In this document: positions 8,701-16,191 of the stretch, in pieces
Layout of the letters: each line of letters begins with the position of its first letter
Numbering within the stretch: position 1 is the first letter of the stretch
Notes under the pieces: model-generated
Seen by the model: the letters and a program-made list of their open reading frames with translations, nothing else
Database searches by the model: none
Told to the model about the DNA's origin: nothing
Source of the DNA: Bremerella sp. TYQ1
Lineage (GTDB): Bacteria > Planctomycetota > Planctomycetia > Pirellulales > Pirellulaceae
DNA length: 64,000 bases
NCBI RefSeq assembly: GCF_020150455.1
Contig: NZ_CP083740.1
Span: 4,588,001-4,652,000 of the forward strand
Direction of reading: 5' to 3'
Position numbers and translations under genes: made by a program

Positions 8701-10129
8701 GTTGTTCGCCCTCCAGCGGATGCACAAGCCGGAAGTCGTGGATGGGTTGATCGAGCGAGTTGCTAAGGAAGACAACGCGTACCGCCGTCAAGGATTGTTA
8801 ACCGCCCTGTGCCGACTTTACTTCGTCGACGGCGAGTGGAAGGGAAACAGTTGGGGCACGCGGCCTGACACACGCGGGCCATACTACCAGCCCGAGAAAT
8901 GGGAGCTGTCCGACAAGATCGGCGGCGTCCTTCGCAGTACATTGGCCTCGGCCGACAGCGAGGAATCGGCGTTCCTGCTAGAGCAGCTGCGTCGTCACCG
9001 GATTGAACTGGACGGCACGCTTCGCCTGGCACTGCTGAAAGCGGCCAACGATCCGAAGTTCGCCGCCGCCGCGGTGAGCATGATCGCCGAGTCGAACGAA
9101 CTTCCCAGCGAAGCAATCGGCTTGCTGACGGCGACCGCGACGGCCGAGGATACCCAAGCTGAAACTCGCGGTCAGGCCATCACTGCCCTGCTCCGCAGTA
9201 CCGACGCCGAGACCGTCGAAGCCGCACTGGCCGGCCTGACAAAGCTGCACGCCGAGGACGCCAACGGTGCCGCCTACAAGAAGGCGTTTGCCGAGTTCCA
9301 GAACAAAGATCAGCTGAGCCGCCAGATCGGCGTGCTGGAATCGCTCGCGAAGACGCCAACTTCTGCTGACGCTATCTGGGCCGAAGCCGCCATGTTGACG
9401 TTGTCGCAGCAAAAGAAACTTTCGCCGGAAGTCGAAAGCAGCGTGAACGGTTCGCTGGAAAGTGGCTGGAACGATCCGGCTCGTCAGCCGAACCTGCTTG
9501 CCGCGGCGATGATCGTCAACGATCGCCAGTTGGAAGATAAAGTTCGCGGGCTGCTCGACAGTCAGAACGCCGAAGTCGCTTCGGCCGCCGGCAAAGTAGC
9601 CGCCGCGTGGAAGCTGAAGGCCCAGATGAACAAGCCGACCGGACCGAAGGTGGCGACCATCGATCCGCAGGAAGTCGTCCAACAGGTCGTCGGCATGAAG
9701 GGTGACAAAGCTCGCGGCGAACAGCTCTTTGCCAAGCTGACGTGTAACAAGTGCCACACCGTCGAGCCGAACGAAACGCCTCGCGGGCCTTACTTGCCGC
9801 AAGTCGCGAAGACGTACAAGCGAGATCAGCTGACCGAAGCGATCGTCCTGCCGAGCAAGTCGCTCGCCCAAGGGTTCGTGACAAACATTTTCCAGATGGA
9901 AGATGGTCGCCTGCTGTCAGGCTTCATCACCTTCGAAGGCCCCGAAAAGATTGTCATTCGCGATAATCAGGGGAACGAGATCACGCTGAATCCAGACGAG
10001 ATCCTCGGTCAGAAGAAGGACGATATCTCGATCATGCCGGTCGGCCTGGCCAACGATGTCACCGTCCAGGAACTCGCCGACCTGGTGACCTACCTGGAAA
10101 GCCTTTCGTCGAAGGCTGGGCAGAAGTAA
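5708..10129 (+). CDS. Giant exported ThuA / discoidin / PVC beta-propeller / HEAT / cytochrome c protein
   Basis: A 1473-residue exported protein. The ATG at 5708 is preferred over one 63 nt upstream because it places the signal peptide (hydrophobic core near residues 10-24, ending in LSAADA) at the N-terminus. Domain order: ThuA-like domain (about 30-265; ALLVTGGCCHDYQTQ), F5/8 type C (discoidin) sugar-binding domain (about 275-400; NLALNKSAKASSEE, WLQVDLGQPQDIRGVQI), the planctomycete/verrucomicrobial glucose-dehydrogenase-like propeller (about 430-770; VNYPVFVAASPEGDVYVSVD, RLRDTDGDGKADEV), a HEAT-like helical region (about 780-1300), and a C-terminal c-type cytochrome domain with one heme site CNKCH beginning at residue 1346. 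Such proteins are thought to act in periplasmic polysaccharide oxidation. It is monocistronic, and its substrate is unknown. Confidence 0.9.
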   Translation: MTPPRSLFARVLSVVTLCLLPATLSAADAPKPLKALLVTGGCCHDYQTQKNIIKEGLEARAHIEVTVVHEGGSTTDTKIPLYQDPNWADGYDIVLHNECFAAVKDPAWTARVLKPHQEGLPGVVIHCAMHCYRDGTDQWFKFCGVTSHRHGAHYPHAVYNYDAEHPIMQGFGPAWANPQGELYHIAKVWDTAHVLGASKERDQGTEHACIWTNQYGKAKVFGTTLGHHNETMEADEFLNMLTRGTLWACDKLSDEYLKEVSAAPKLVPVNLALNKSAKASSEETGKNNFAKNAFDGKESTRWCASSGSYPQWLQVDLGQPQDIRGVQIEWENNGVYQYVVQGSRDGESWETLLDQSKNNGNTYDFEINADGIQHVRIDAQGKNSGGWASIRELRLLGKELVEVTPQKSQEDEDAKKLAEVKLPEGFEKKIFAAPPAVNYPVFVAASPEGDVYVSVDKNGSLDRELKRGAIHRLRDTDGDGKADEVKLFVPDVDSPRGIVWDRDRLYVLHPPHLSAFIDEDGDGRSDKQEILIKNLAFTFKDRPADHTSNGVTLGIDGWLYLAIGDFGFMEAEGADGKKLQMRGGGVLRVRPDGTDMEVYSYGTRNILEVAVDPLMNAFTRDNTNDGGGWDIRLHHFSGLEDHGYPRLYMNFGDEIVQPLADYGGGSGCGALYMDEPGFPEGYGNALYTADWGRSWIYRHNPKRQGATFEVNQEEFLGIPRVTDLDVDANSNIYAASWKGATFKYNGEDVGYLVQVTPKGYQPATMPKLAEASDDQLFELLHSDSHRRRLAAQRELLARCQGEIKNEEQAKVLLGRRKKIFDEAIKMATQPRNTNLSVETQVAALYLATLIAVETDGTFEGSDRRGRTLPEIVSNVLPQLAKDQKVGALAIRALSDVDRLSIVPQMKAIERGAPTYLGSKDSRTQLEAIIALGRVNRDPRVTSSPDMTAANVALTKFLGNDDPVIRHTAFRALANREAYEPLFFILDGRTATERKRQFALFALQRMHKPEVVDGLIERVAKEDNAYRRQGLLTALCRLYFVDGEWKGNSWGTRPDTRGPYYQPEKWELSDKIGGVLRSTLASADSEESAFLLEQLRRHRIELDGTLRLALLKAANDPKFAAAAVSMIAESNELPSEAIGLLTATATAEDTQAETRGQAITALLRSTDAETVEAALAGLTKLHAEDANGAAYKKAFAEFQNKDQLSRQIGVLESLAKTPTSADAIWAEAAMLTLSQQKKLSPEVESSVNGSLESGWNDPARQPNLLAAAMIVNDRQLEDKVRGLLDSQNAEVASAAGKVAAAWKLKAQMNKPTGPKVATIDPQEVVQQVVGMKGDKARGEQLFAKLTCNKCHTVEPNETPRGPYLPQVAKTYKRDQLTEAIVLPSKSLAQGFVTNIFQMEDGRLLSGFITFEGPEKIVIRDNQGNEITLNPDEILGQKKDDISIMPVGLANDVTVQELADLVTYLESLSSKAGQK

Positions 10130-10152
10130 GCCGAGCTGATTCGCCTCGGGGC

Positions 10153-11250
10153 TTACGGCTTGCTGGTAAGCCCCTTGCTGAGAAACGCGTACGCCGCTTC
10201 CCGCATCTCGGGCGGGAAGTCGTGTTGGACGTCGGGGTGTTTGACCTCTAGCGATGCCTCGGCACCGTAGAGGCCATAGATCGGCTTCGCCGCGCGAACG
10301 ATTCGGTCGACGCTTTCATGGCGGAAATTGCTGTCCCGCAGCGGAGCAATAATCAGCACGCGGCGCGGGGCCAACGCGCCGATCATTTCGTGGAAGTCGA
10401 ACGGAATGCTTTCCAGCTTGCCACGATAGTCGGCCATCCGTGGCATGTATCGCAGCTGCGTCCATCCTCTTCCGTTCTGCCAAACGTCAGGGTTGCCGTC
10501 GTAATAATCGACGTACGAGTCGAGCCCGCAGCTACTGACCACCACGGCAATTCGCGGATCGAAAACGCCCGTGTACACCGAGCCATGCCCGCCGAGCGAG
10601 TGCCCGATCGCACCGTAACGATCCTGCTGCACGAAGGGAAGCGTCTCCAGCAAGTCGATCCCCCGCATGTTGTCCCACACCCCCTTCAGCGTGCCGCTCT
10701 GCCAGCCGAGTGCTTCGATGTCAGGCTGATACTTGGCCAACAGCGGATAGTTCGGCGCCAGCGTCACGAAACCACGTTCGGCCAACTCGCCGGCATAGTT
10801 CCGATTCGGCCGACCCAAGCCAACCACCGTGCCATGGCCGATCGTGTTATCGGTTCCATGCAAACAAAGAATGCCTGGCACCGGATCGGCATCGCTGCGA
10901 AGGGCCTTTTTCGGCACGCACAAGTAAGCCGGCACAAAGCAGCCAGGCTCCGACTGATACCGAATCAAACGCCGCACGTACGAACCGCAATCGATCTCTT
11001 CGATCAGTTCCACTTCCAATTCGCATCGCTTCTCGTCGCCCGGCAGCTCGCCCATCACCGACTGCATGCCGCGAACCACTTCGGCTCGTCGTTGCTGCCA
11101 GTCATCGATCGACATCACCGGCCGCGTCTGCCCTGTCGCATCGCGATACAAAAGAAGATTCTCACGAGGCAACCGCTGTGCAAAGACAGCCGACACATGC
11201 ACCACGCCGGCGATCAGCACCAACAACACAACCATCAAACGAAGCAACAT
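10153..11250 (-). CDS. Exported alpha/beta hydrolase (acetyl-xylan-esterase / dienelactone-hydrolase-like)
   Basis: 365-residue secreted hydrolase. The N-terminus (MLLRLMVVLLVLIAGVVHVS) is a signal peptide, probably cleaved near VFA-QR. The nucleophile elbow GHSLGGHGS and the preceding RYGAI strand mark the alpha/beta hydrolase fold; Asp and His candidates lie in the C-terminal third (for example VKHPDVQHDFP). HGTDNTIGHG is a probable oxyanion-hole region. The family acts on carbohydrate esters or small esters. It is convergent with the large ThuA/cytochrome gene (23 bp between ends), and a shared role in polysaccharide breakdown is plausible but not shown. Confidence 0.85.
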   Translation of the reverse strand: MLLRLMVVLLVLIAGVVHVSAVFAQRLPRENLLLYRDATGQTRPVMSIDDWQQRRAEVVRGMQSVMGELPGDEKRCELEVELIEEIDCGSYVRRLIRYQSEPGCFVPAYLCVPKKALRSDADPVPGILCLHGTDNTIGHGTVVGLGRPNRNYAGELAERGFVTLAPNYPLLAKYQPDIEALGWQSGTLKGVWDNMRGIDLLETLPFVQQDRYGAIGHSLGGHGSVYTGVFDPRIAVVVSSCGLDSYVDYYDGNPDVWQNGRGWTQLRYMPRMADYRGKLESIPFDFHEMIGALAPRRVLIIAPLRDSNFRHESVDRIVRAAKPIYGLYGAEASLEVKHPDVQHDFPPEMREAAYAFLSKGLTSKP

Positions 11251-11349
11251 CCGGCAGGCTCTCTCGGCAAGAGGTAAAAAGAGGTGTCGCCCATTTTAAG
11301 GAACCGAAAGCGGACGAACAAATCGCGAGAGTTACAAACGCAAAATGCA

Positions 11350-12405
11350 TCAAGACCGTAGCGGTATCGTGCGTCGGCACTCTGCAAACGACGACTCTTC
11401 CCTGTCAATGTTGGCGAACGCTTTGGCAAAAAGCTCTTCCACAACGCTCCAATCTTTTAGCGTTTGCCCTTGGGCATATCCACGCCCCTCTCGAAAGAAG
11501 AAGGCGGTGGTGTCTTCGCCATAACGCCCGCCGTCGGTGACTTTCGATAACAGTTCATCGCGAATAGAACGAAAGTCGAACGTATTTGGCGTGCATGTTG
11601 CTTCGGAATTGTTTTGCGTCAGGACACTAACTTTCGCCGAACCGTTCTCGAAAAGATCGACCCTCCAGCGAGTTGGCGTTTCCAGATAACAAGCGACGAT
11701 TGGGCTTTCCAGCAACTCGATTCGATCGATCGCGTCGTCGCTGTTCGCTCCAAAAAAGAAGTCATCAGAGCCCATCCCTTGGAAGTCTCCGACAAGAATA
11801 TCCCCGTCCATCAAATAGAAGCTGTAGTTGCATTCAGACCAGGCATAGCGACCGTTTTCCCAAAGAAGCAGCTTGTCCGAGTCTTCCGATTCGAAGCGTC
11901 GGGAAAGACTGGTATCCCACTCCCCATAGCGGCTGCCGAACGTTAGCTCTTGAAAACAAAACGTAACAAGCAGTTCAGCCAGAGAGTTGCTGATTTGCGG
12001 CCACTGATCTATTCGTTCTATTCCTTCGTCCTGCGTGTCGCACCACACCGGCGAATCTTCGCCTTCGGCGTTGGCAGCCATCAACCAGCAGCCTTGGTTC
12101 TCTTGGAGAAACACAACTTTACCATCGTCGGTCCATTGCAGTCGTTCCGGACGCAGCAACATGTCTTGCGTGGCAAAGTTGCTGACCCAGCCATACTTCT
12201 CGTACATCGCATCGCGACCATCGATCGCCGGCCATCGGCCTGCGAATGCATACAATCGACGAAGGGGCTCCGGCAACTTGAGCTGATCGAGGTTTTCTAC
12301 GGGCTCACCATAAGATTCGCAGCGAGGCCCCAGCCAGAACTCAATGAATCGTTCTAGTTCGCCCATTAGTTCGGACGGAGTCGTTTTGTTTTCGAAGTCG
12401 AACAT
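11350..12405 (-). CDS. SMI1/KNR4-like hypothetical protein
   Basis: 351-residue soluble protein without a signal peptide or membrane segment. The N-terminal half (about residues 5-160) resembles SMI1/KNR4-type domains: PEPLRRLYAFAGRWPAI, followed by VFLQENQGCWLMAAN and VWCDTQDEGIERI. Such domains occur in bacterial toxin-immunity proteins and in unrelated cytoplasmic proteins, so the family assignment does not give a function. The C-terminal half is not recognisable. No toxin gene is adjacent. It lies between the esterase and a lipoprotein, all on the minus strand but with gaps that do not demand one operon. Confidence 0.6.
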   Translation of the reverse strand: MFDFENKTTPSELMGELERFIEFWLGPRCESYGEPVENLDQLKLPEPLRRLYAFAGRWPAIDGRDAMYEKYGWVSNFATQDMLLRPERLQWTDDGKVVFLQENQGCWLMAANAEGEDSPVWCDTQDEGIERIDQWPQISNSLAELLVTFCFQELTFGSRYGEWDTSLSRRFESEDSDKLLLWENGRYAWSECNYSFYLMDGDILVGDFQGMGSDDFFFGANSDDAIDRIELLESPIVACYLETPTRWRVDLFENGSAKVSVLTQNNSEATCTPNTFDFRSIRDELLSKVTDGGRYGEDTTAFFFREGRGYAQGQTLKDWSVVEELFAKAFANIDREESSFAECRRTIPLRS

Positions 12406-12490
12406 GAACGTCGCATCTTTCGGTGGCAGAAAAGCGAGGAAACCGATTTGCGGAAGTTCGCTATTCTAGCCGTATTAGAAAGGGGTACGA

Positions 12491-12967
12491 CTATTTACCG
12501 AAAATCTTCATGGCATTGGCGAACTGAGGGTCATTCGCGCTGCCGGTAATGACCATGCGATCTCCGATCATTGCCCTGACTTTGGGAACCGATACCACGG
12601 AGCCATTGACGACGAATGCCAGCTGCGTGACGCCGGCCGTCGTTGTTGCGGCGACCATTTTTCGCGAGCCGGATGGCTTTAGCTTGAGGGCGAGGCCTGG
12701 GGAGTCAGGCAAATCGGTTTCTTGGACTGCGATGGTTTCGATATCGTTTGTCGCCACGACCGGTGGCGTGACGAGATAGATCGGCGTCCCGTTGACCGGA
12801 TCGATCGCCGGTTTTGTGTTGGCTCCCTGGGTTGGAGTGATCTGATAGATCTCGATCAACGCACCTTTGGGAACAGGAATGGGCGTTGTATTCTTCGGTT
12901 GATAACATCCCGTCGCCGCGGCAACGATGACCACTCCCATAAGCAAGACGCTTGTTCTGTTGTGCAT
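12491..12967 (-). CDS. Lipoprotein with a SecD P1-head-like domain
   Basis: 158 residues from the ATG at 12967 (an upstream in-frame start at 13000 would bury the signal). The N-terminus has a hydrophobic core and a lipobox-like AATGC with the acylated Cys near residue 21, so it should be membrane-tethered on the periplasmic side. The C-terminal ~100 residues look like the head subdomain of SecD: LALKLKPSG, then QLAFVVNGSVVSVPKV, then an ITGS turn and a final helix (NDPQFANAMKIFG). In SecD the corresponding segment contains the conserved substrate-facing loop. Here it is a free-standing lipoprotein with no SecD or SecF transmembrane part. Function unknown; the domain call is by pattern recall. 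Confidence 0.6.
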   Translation of the reverse strand: MHNRTSVLLMGVVIVAAATGCYQPKNTTPIPVPKGALIEIYQITPTQGANTKPAIDPVNGTPIYLVTPPVVATNDIETIAVQETDLPDSPGLALKLKPSGSRKMVAATTTAGVTQLAFVVNGSVVSVPKVRAMIGDRMVITGSANDPQFANAMKIFGK

Positions 12968-13097
12968 ATCGAGGCTCCCTGCAGGCGTTATCGCGACCAA
13001 GCGATGTTCAATGTACTTACGCTATTCGCCTCGGAGTCTAACATCTTGGAGCCGCTGTGTGAAAAAGGGGAGCGACTTGCGATGCGAAGAGAGGGAA

Positions 13098-13132
13098 GAA
13101 GATATGCCCACGCGAACGAGGGCATGGCACCC
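13098..13132 (-). repeat. Dispersed repeat family A, copy 1 (reverse orientation)
   Basis: In reverse complement this reads GGGTGCCATGCCCTCGT followed by a TCGCGTGGGCAT-like half, and matches the copy at 14978-15012 at about 29 of 32 positions. The unit is itself an imperfect hairpin (CATGCCC ... GGGCATG). It lies in the gap between the lipoprotein and the Gly/Arg/Asp-rich protein gene. Confidence 0.75.
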
Positions 13133-13168
13133 GGAACTAGAAGAATAAATCGACGAATCCGGACTAAC

Positions 13169-14395
13169 CTACTTGCTTGGTGATGAAGCGGTTGGTTTGG
13201 CGTCGTCGTCCATTGGGGGCATAGGCATCGGAGGGTCGAAGTCGCCGTCGCGCATCGGGGGAGGTCCGTCGAACTCAGGTCGCGGTCCGAACTCGCGATC
13301 GCCACGCATGCCTGGGCCGCCAGGTCCCCGACCATCAGGGCCTCGGCCTTCGGGGCCGCGATCGCCACGGCCATCCGGACCGCGGTTATCGCCACCGCGT
13401 CCATCGCCGCGGCGGCCATCTCGGTCGTTGCCTCGGCGCCCGTCACGATCGTCTCGGTCACGTTCCCATGGAGGTGGACCAGGCGGACGACCACCAAAGA
13501 AACGGTTGCCATTCTCACGCATATAGTCGCGACGCAATTCTTTATCGAACGCCTCCGGTGACATTGCCGCAAGTTCCGATTGGCGACTCTCCGGCAGTTT
13601 GCGATAGAACTTTTGTAGCTCGTCGTCGTCCACGCGGTTTTGGAAATGTGAGAAGACGGCGGCCTGCATCAATGCGCCCAATAGCCCTCGCTGGCGTTCG
13701 ACCGGCTCTGCTTTCAACTTCGTCTGCGTGTCTTTGTCTAACTGGGAAGCCAATTTGTCGAAGTCTTCGTCCGACGGCGTCAACGCTTTCACGTCAGGAA
13801 CGCGGAACATCCAGACCCAGATGACAAACAGCTTTCGATCTTCCGAGGCGTCTTCCAGGCGTTCTTTCAGCCAAGGAACTTTCTCGTACAGCTTCGGCTC
13901 GTTGGCCAGGATCTCTTCTTTGTGATTGATAAGCCACTGGTTGAACCACTGACGAATGGCGTCGAAGTCTTCCCGCTTCGGTTTTATGTCGCGGAACGCG
14001 TATCGAGTCAGCTCGTCGAACTCTTTGCGTTCCTGCATCTGAATGATGCGTTTGATTTCGGTGATGCGTTCGTCCGGCGGCAGTTCCTGAAGCTTAAGAC
14101 GTTCGACCGAGCTGATGGTTTTCAGCCAGTCGTAATAACGATGCATCACTTCTCGAAGCTGATCCCCTTCGGGATGTTCGTTCAGCGCGTCGTTGAGTGC
14201 GATGCGGCGATTGCGTTCTTCGGACGAAAGCTTCTCGAAGCGTTCCAGCTTTTGACGCAGTTCCGTTTTGTCGGCGGCCGACATCGTTTCGATACGTGCC
14301 ACGCGATCCGAAATGCTCTCTTGCGCGTGGCCGATCAGCGAGGTGACCAACACGAGGGCAACGATGGTGGCGGCTGTGATGCCGTTACGATTCAT
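13169..14395 (-). CDS. Exported protein with Gly/Arg/Asp-rich tail, third gene of ECF operon
   Basis: 408 residues. An N-terminal hydrophobic segment (about 6-24, ending HAQES) is a signal peptide. Residues 30-300 are helical and charged, rich in E, R, K and L, and suggest an extracytoplasmic helical domain reminiscent of Spy/CpxP or DUF3106-type proteins, though no diagnostic motif is clear. From about residue 300 the sequence becomes low-complexity: short units of D, R, G and P (for example GRRGDGRGGDNRGPDG), ending in Pro/Met/Asp. It overlaps the anti-sigma gene by 11 bp (ATG inside it), so it belongs to the sigma / anti-sigma / exported-protein operon and may be the periplasmic sensing partner. 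Not a known family to me. Confidence 0.75.
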   Translation of the reverse strand: MNRNGITAATIVALVLVTSLIGHAQESISDRVARIETMSAADKTELRQKLERFEKLSSEERNRRIALNDALNEHPEGDQLREVMHRYYDWLKTISSVERLKLQELPPDERITEIKRIIQMQERKEFDELTRYAFRDIKPKREDFDAIRQWFNQWLINHKEEILANEPKLYEKVPWLKERLEDASEDRKLFVIWVWMFRVPDVKALTPSDEDFDKLASQLDKDTQTKLKAEPVERQRGLLGALMQAAVFSHFQNRVDDDELQKFYRKLPESRQSELAAMSPEAFDKELRRDYMRENGNRFFGGRPPGPPPWERDRDDRDGRRGNDRDGRRGDGRGGDNRGPDGRGDRGPEGRGPDGRGPGGPGMRGDREFGPRPEFDGPPPMRDGDFDPPMPMPPMDDDAKPTASSPSK

Positions 14396-14897
14396 CGCTG
14401 GTTTCTCCCGTGAAGAGGCCTTCTTTGCGGAGCGACTCGAGGAACTCGATATTGTCGATACGCTCGAACTCGTCGACGTTTTCGATCACCGGCAGGTTCT
14501 CGACAAGGACTCGATCAGGCCGCGTGAGTCGCCACTGCGTGAGCATGTAGCCCATGCCGACCAAGGCAACGATTCCCAGGGCGATACCAATTTGACGAAT
14601 CGTGGCTGTGCGTTTCTTCTGTTGCTCGAACTGTTGGATCTCTTGCGAGGCGGCAACAGTGATCATCTCGACGGTGGTACGAACGAACTTTTCGTCGTCC
14701 AGGTCGGCTTTGGGAAGCGAGTCGAGCATGTCCCACGCGCGATCGAGTTCGTCCAAGCGACTACGGAACGCTTCGTCCTCGGCGAGGCGCGTTTCGACCA
14801 TCGCTCTTTCCGAGTCGGAAAGCTCGTTGTCGAGATAGGCGGCTAACAGCTCGTCCATCTCGGTAGTGGCGTCGGGATGTGCGGTGGGATCAGTCAT
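14385..14897 (-). CDS. Transmembrane anti-sigma factor (no zinc motif)
   Basis: 170 residues with one membrane segment near 105-123 (IGIALGIVALVGMGYML). The N-terminal cytoplasmic part begins with EMDELLAAYLDNELSDSERA, the usual anti-sigma domain start in planctomycetes, but it lacks the H-x3-C-x2-C zinc site. It would hold the ECF sigma factor encoded upstream at the membrane until a signal arrives. It lies 247 bp after the sigma gene and overlaps the next gene by 11 bp. The large gap to the sigma gene is filled with repeats A2 and B, which is odd for a tightly coupled pair. Confidence 0.8.
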   Translation of the reverse strand: MTDPTAHPDATTEMDELLAAYLDNELSDSERAMVETRLAEDEAFRSRLDELDRAWDMLDSLPKADLDDEKFVRTTVEMITVAASQEIQQFEQQKKRTATIRQIGIALGIVALVGMGYMLTQWRLTRPDRVLVENLPVIENVDEFERIDNIEFLESLRKEGLFTGETSDES

Positions 14898-14977
14898 GGC
14901 TACGTCGCTAGGTAAACGGGTTGAACCCGCTTGATCCGCTAAAGTTCCTTAGCATTGTCATTGATCATGGATGGCGT

Positions 14978-15012
14978 GGGTGCCATGCCCTCGTCTGCGT
15001 GGGCATGTCTTC
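14978..15012 (+). repeat. Dispersed repeat family A, copy 2
   Basis: Starts GGGTGCCATGCCCTCGT and contains the inverted halves CATGCCC and GGGCATG around a 10-nt loop. It matches copies at 13098-13132 and 50494-50528. It runs directly into the left arm of repeat B, the same order as at 50.4-50.5 kb when read on the other strand. Confidence 0.8.
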
Positions 15013-15128
15013 TTTCCAGTCCCCTCGCCCCTGCGGGGAGAGGGTTAGGGTGAGGGGCGAAACGGGTACCCACTTCACAACCCTCACCGTAGCCCTCTCC
15101 CTTGGAAAGGGAGAGGGGACTGGAAAGA
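15011..15128. repeat. Inverted-repeat element B within the sigma / anti-sigma gap
   Basis: Arms TCTTTCCAGTCCCCTC (15011-15026) and its exact complement (15113-15128) enclose an inner pair (AGAGGGTTAGGGTGAGGG near 15039-15056 and its near-complement at 15080-15097, two mismatches). The CCCTCACCCTAACCCTCTCCC-like core is a repeat type seen in intergenic regions of many bacteria. It sits between an ECF sigma gene and its anti-sigma gene and could form a large RNA hairpin that changes their expression ratio (inference). Confidence 0.8.
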
Positions 15129-15144
15129 GAGCTCTCGGCAATGT

Positions 15145-15822
15145 TTAAGGAACCGTTCCTTCTTGTAAGTAGGGTTGCAGGGCTTCTTTGAGGTTGGCCC
15201 TGGCGCGGGACAACAACGACTTGATCGCTTGGACCGACATGCCCATCGTTTCGGCGATATCGGCGTAACTCATTTCCTCGAACTTCGACAGCAGCACGGC
15301 CATGCGTTGCCGCTCGTTGAGGGTTTCGATGGCCTGGCGGACGATCGAACCCATCTCGGACTTATCGAGTTGTCTGGTCGGCATCATGCCACTTGCCGCG
15401 GTGGCAATGCGTTCCATCGGGTTCGCCGGCTGGCTGCCAGACTGATCGACGGTGTTGGTGACTTGGACTTCTTTGCGTCTTGCCAGGCTTCGCCGCGCAT
15501 TGCTGGCGACGTTATTGACGATGGTGAAGAGCCAAGTCGAAAACCGCGAGCCGGGCACGTAAGTCTTTCGCGAGCGGTAAACGCGCATGAAGACATCTTG
15601 GGCCAGATCTTCGGCGAGATCTCGTTTGCCGGTGAGGTGTTCCAACACGGTCACCACGCGGCGCTGGTAACGGAGCATGAGCTCTTCGAACGCGGCGGCG
15701 TCATCATCGCGCACCAACAGCATGAGCCGGACATCCGGATCTTGCAGTTCGTACTTTCGGGCAGTCGATTCCGAAATCGACAAGGCATCTTCTCCGCGAG
15801 CCGACGTGACAACGTTTTCCAC
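15145..15822 (-). CDS. ECF RNA polymerase sigma factor
   Basis: 225 residues from a GTG at 15822 (GGGAAG lies upstream). Region 2 spans roughly 45-115: AFEELMLRYQRRVVTVLEHL, then RDLAEDLAQDVFMRVYRSR and FSTWLFTIVNNVASNARRS. Region 4 spans roughly 160-215: QAIETLNERQRMAVLLSKFE, then SYADIAETMGMSVQAIKSLL. There is a roughly 30-residue linker containing SGSQPANP. It would direct RNA polymerase to a small stress or envelope regulon. The downstream anti-sigma and exported proteins are the probable control module. It is the most 5' gene of the unit. Confidence 0.92.
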   Translation of the reverse strand: MENVVTSARGEDALSISESTARKYELQDPDVRLMLLVRDDDAAAFEELMLRYQRRVVTVLEHLTGKRDLAEDLAQDVFMRVYRSRKTYVPGSRFSTWLFTIVNNVASNARRSLARRKEVQVTNTVDQSGSQPANPMERIATAASGMMPTRQLDKSEMGSIVRQAIETLNERQRMAVLLSKFEEMSYADIAETMGMSVQAIKSLLSRARANLKEALQPYLQEGTVP

Positions 15823-16164
15823 CGGGACGTTACTTCCCAGCGTTTCAGTCTAGGGACTGATATCGGCAAAAACTAGCAGCCTGGGCTTGTGGGTTCCGCG
15901 TGGTCGCTGTGGTCCGCTACGGCTTGTTCAACAAGGTGGTCATCATGAATCAGGGTACCCAAAGAATAACCCCGGCCACGAACAAAGGTTTCTTTGCCCC
16001 CTCGAAAGAGCTGCAAGGGGCATGAGGACAAGCCAAGACAAGCAAGTCTGAACAACGCTGGACGTATTATACCGGAGTGTACAAGGAACATTGAAAAAGT
16101 ATGGACAGGGTCTGCATGGTGTATGAGGGAAGTTTGCGGGCGATTTCTTGGTAAGGAAATTCTT
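15823..16164. other. Intergenic stretch upstream of the sigma-54 promoter
   Basis: No gene is visible. It holds the promoter region of the leftward ECF operon and would be where enhancer-binding proteins act for the sigma-54 promoter at 16165. A small palindrome CAAAG/CTTTG lies at 15983-15996. No repeated activator site that I would defend was found. Confidence 0.45.
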
Positions 16165-16181
16165 TTGGCACGCCCATTGCA
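16165..16181 (+). promoter_or_regulatory. Sigma-54 (-24/-12) promoter
   Basis: TTGGCACGCCCATTGCA matches the sigma-54 consensus YTGGCACG-N4-TTGCW at every defined position, with GG at 16167-16168 (-24) and GC at 16179-16180 (-12). Transcription should start near 16192 on the plus strand. The downstream sequence carries no convincing reading frame and ends in a terminator at 16378-16420, so the product is probably an RNA. An NtrC-type sigma-54 activator is encoded at 31019-32401 in the same window. Confidence 0.82.
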
Positions 16182-16191
16182 TATATACCTA

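Noticed and set aside
11350..12405. Toxin-immunity interpretation of the SMI1/KNR4-like gene
   Set aside because: No polymorphic toxin or secretion gene is nearby, and the fold is also used by unrelated proteins.
13169..13526. Plus-strand reading frame with repeated SPRPSGPR units opposite the Gly/Arg/Asp-rich tail
   Set aside because: Antisense of a low-complexity tail; the apparent repeats mirror those on the coding strand.
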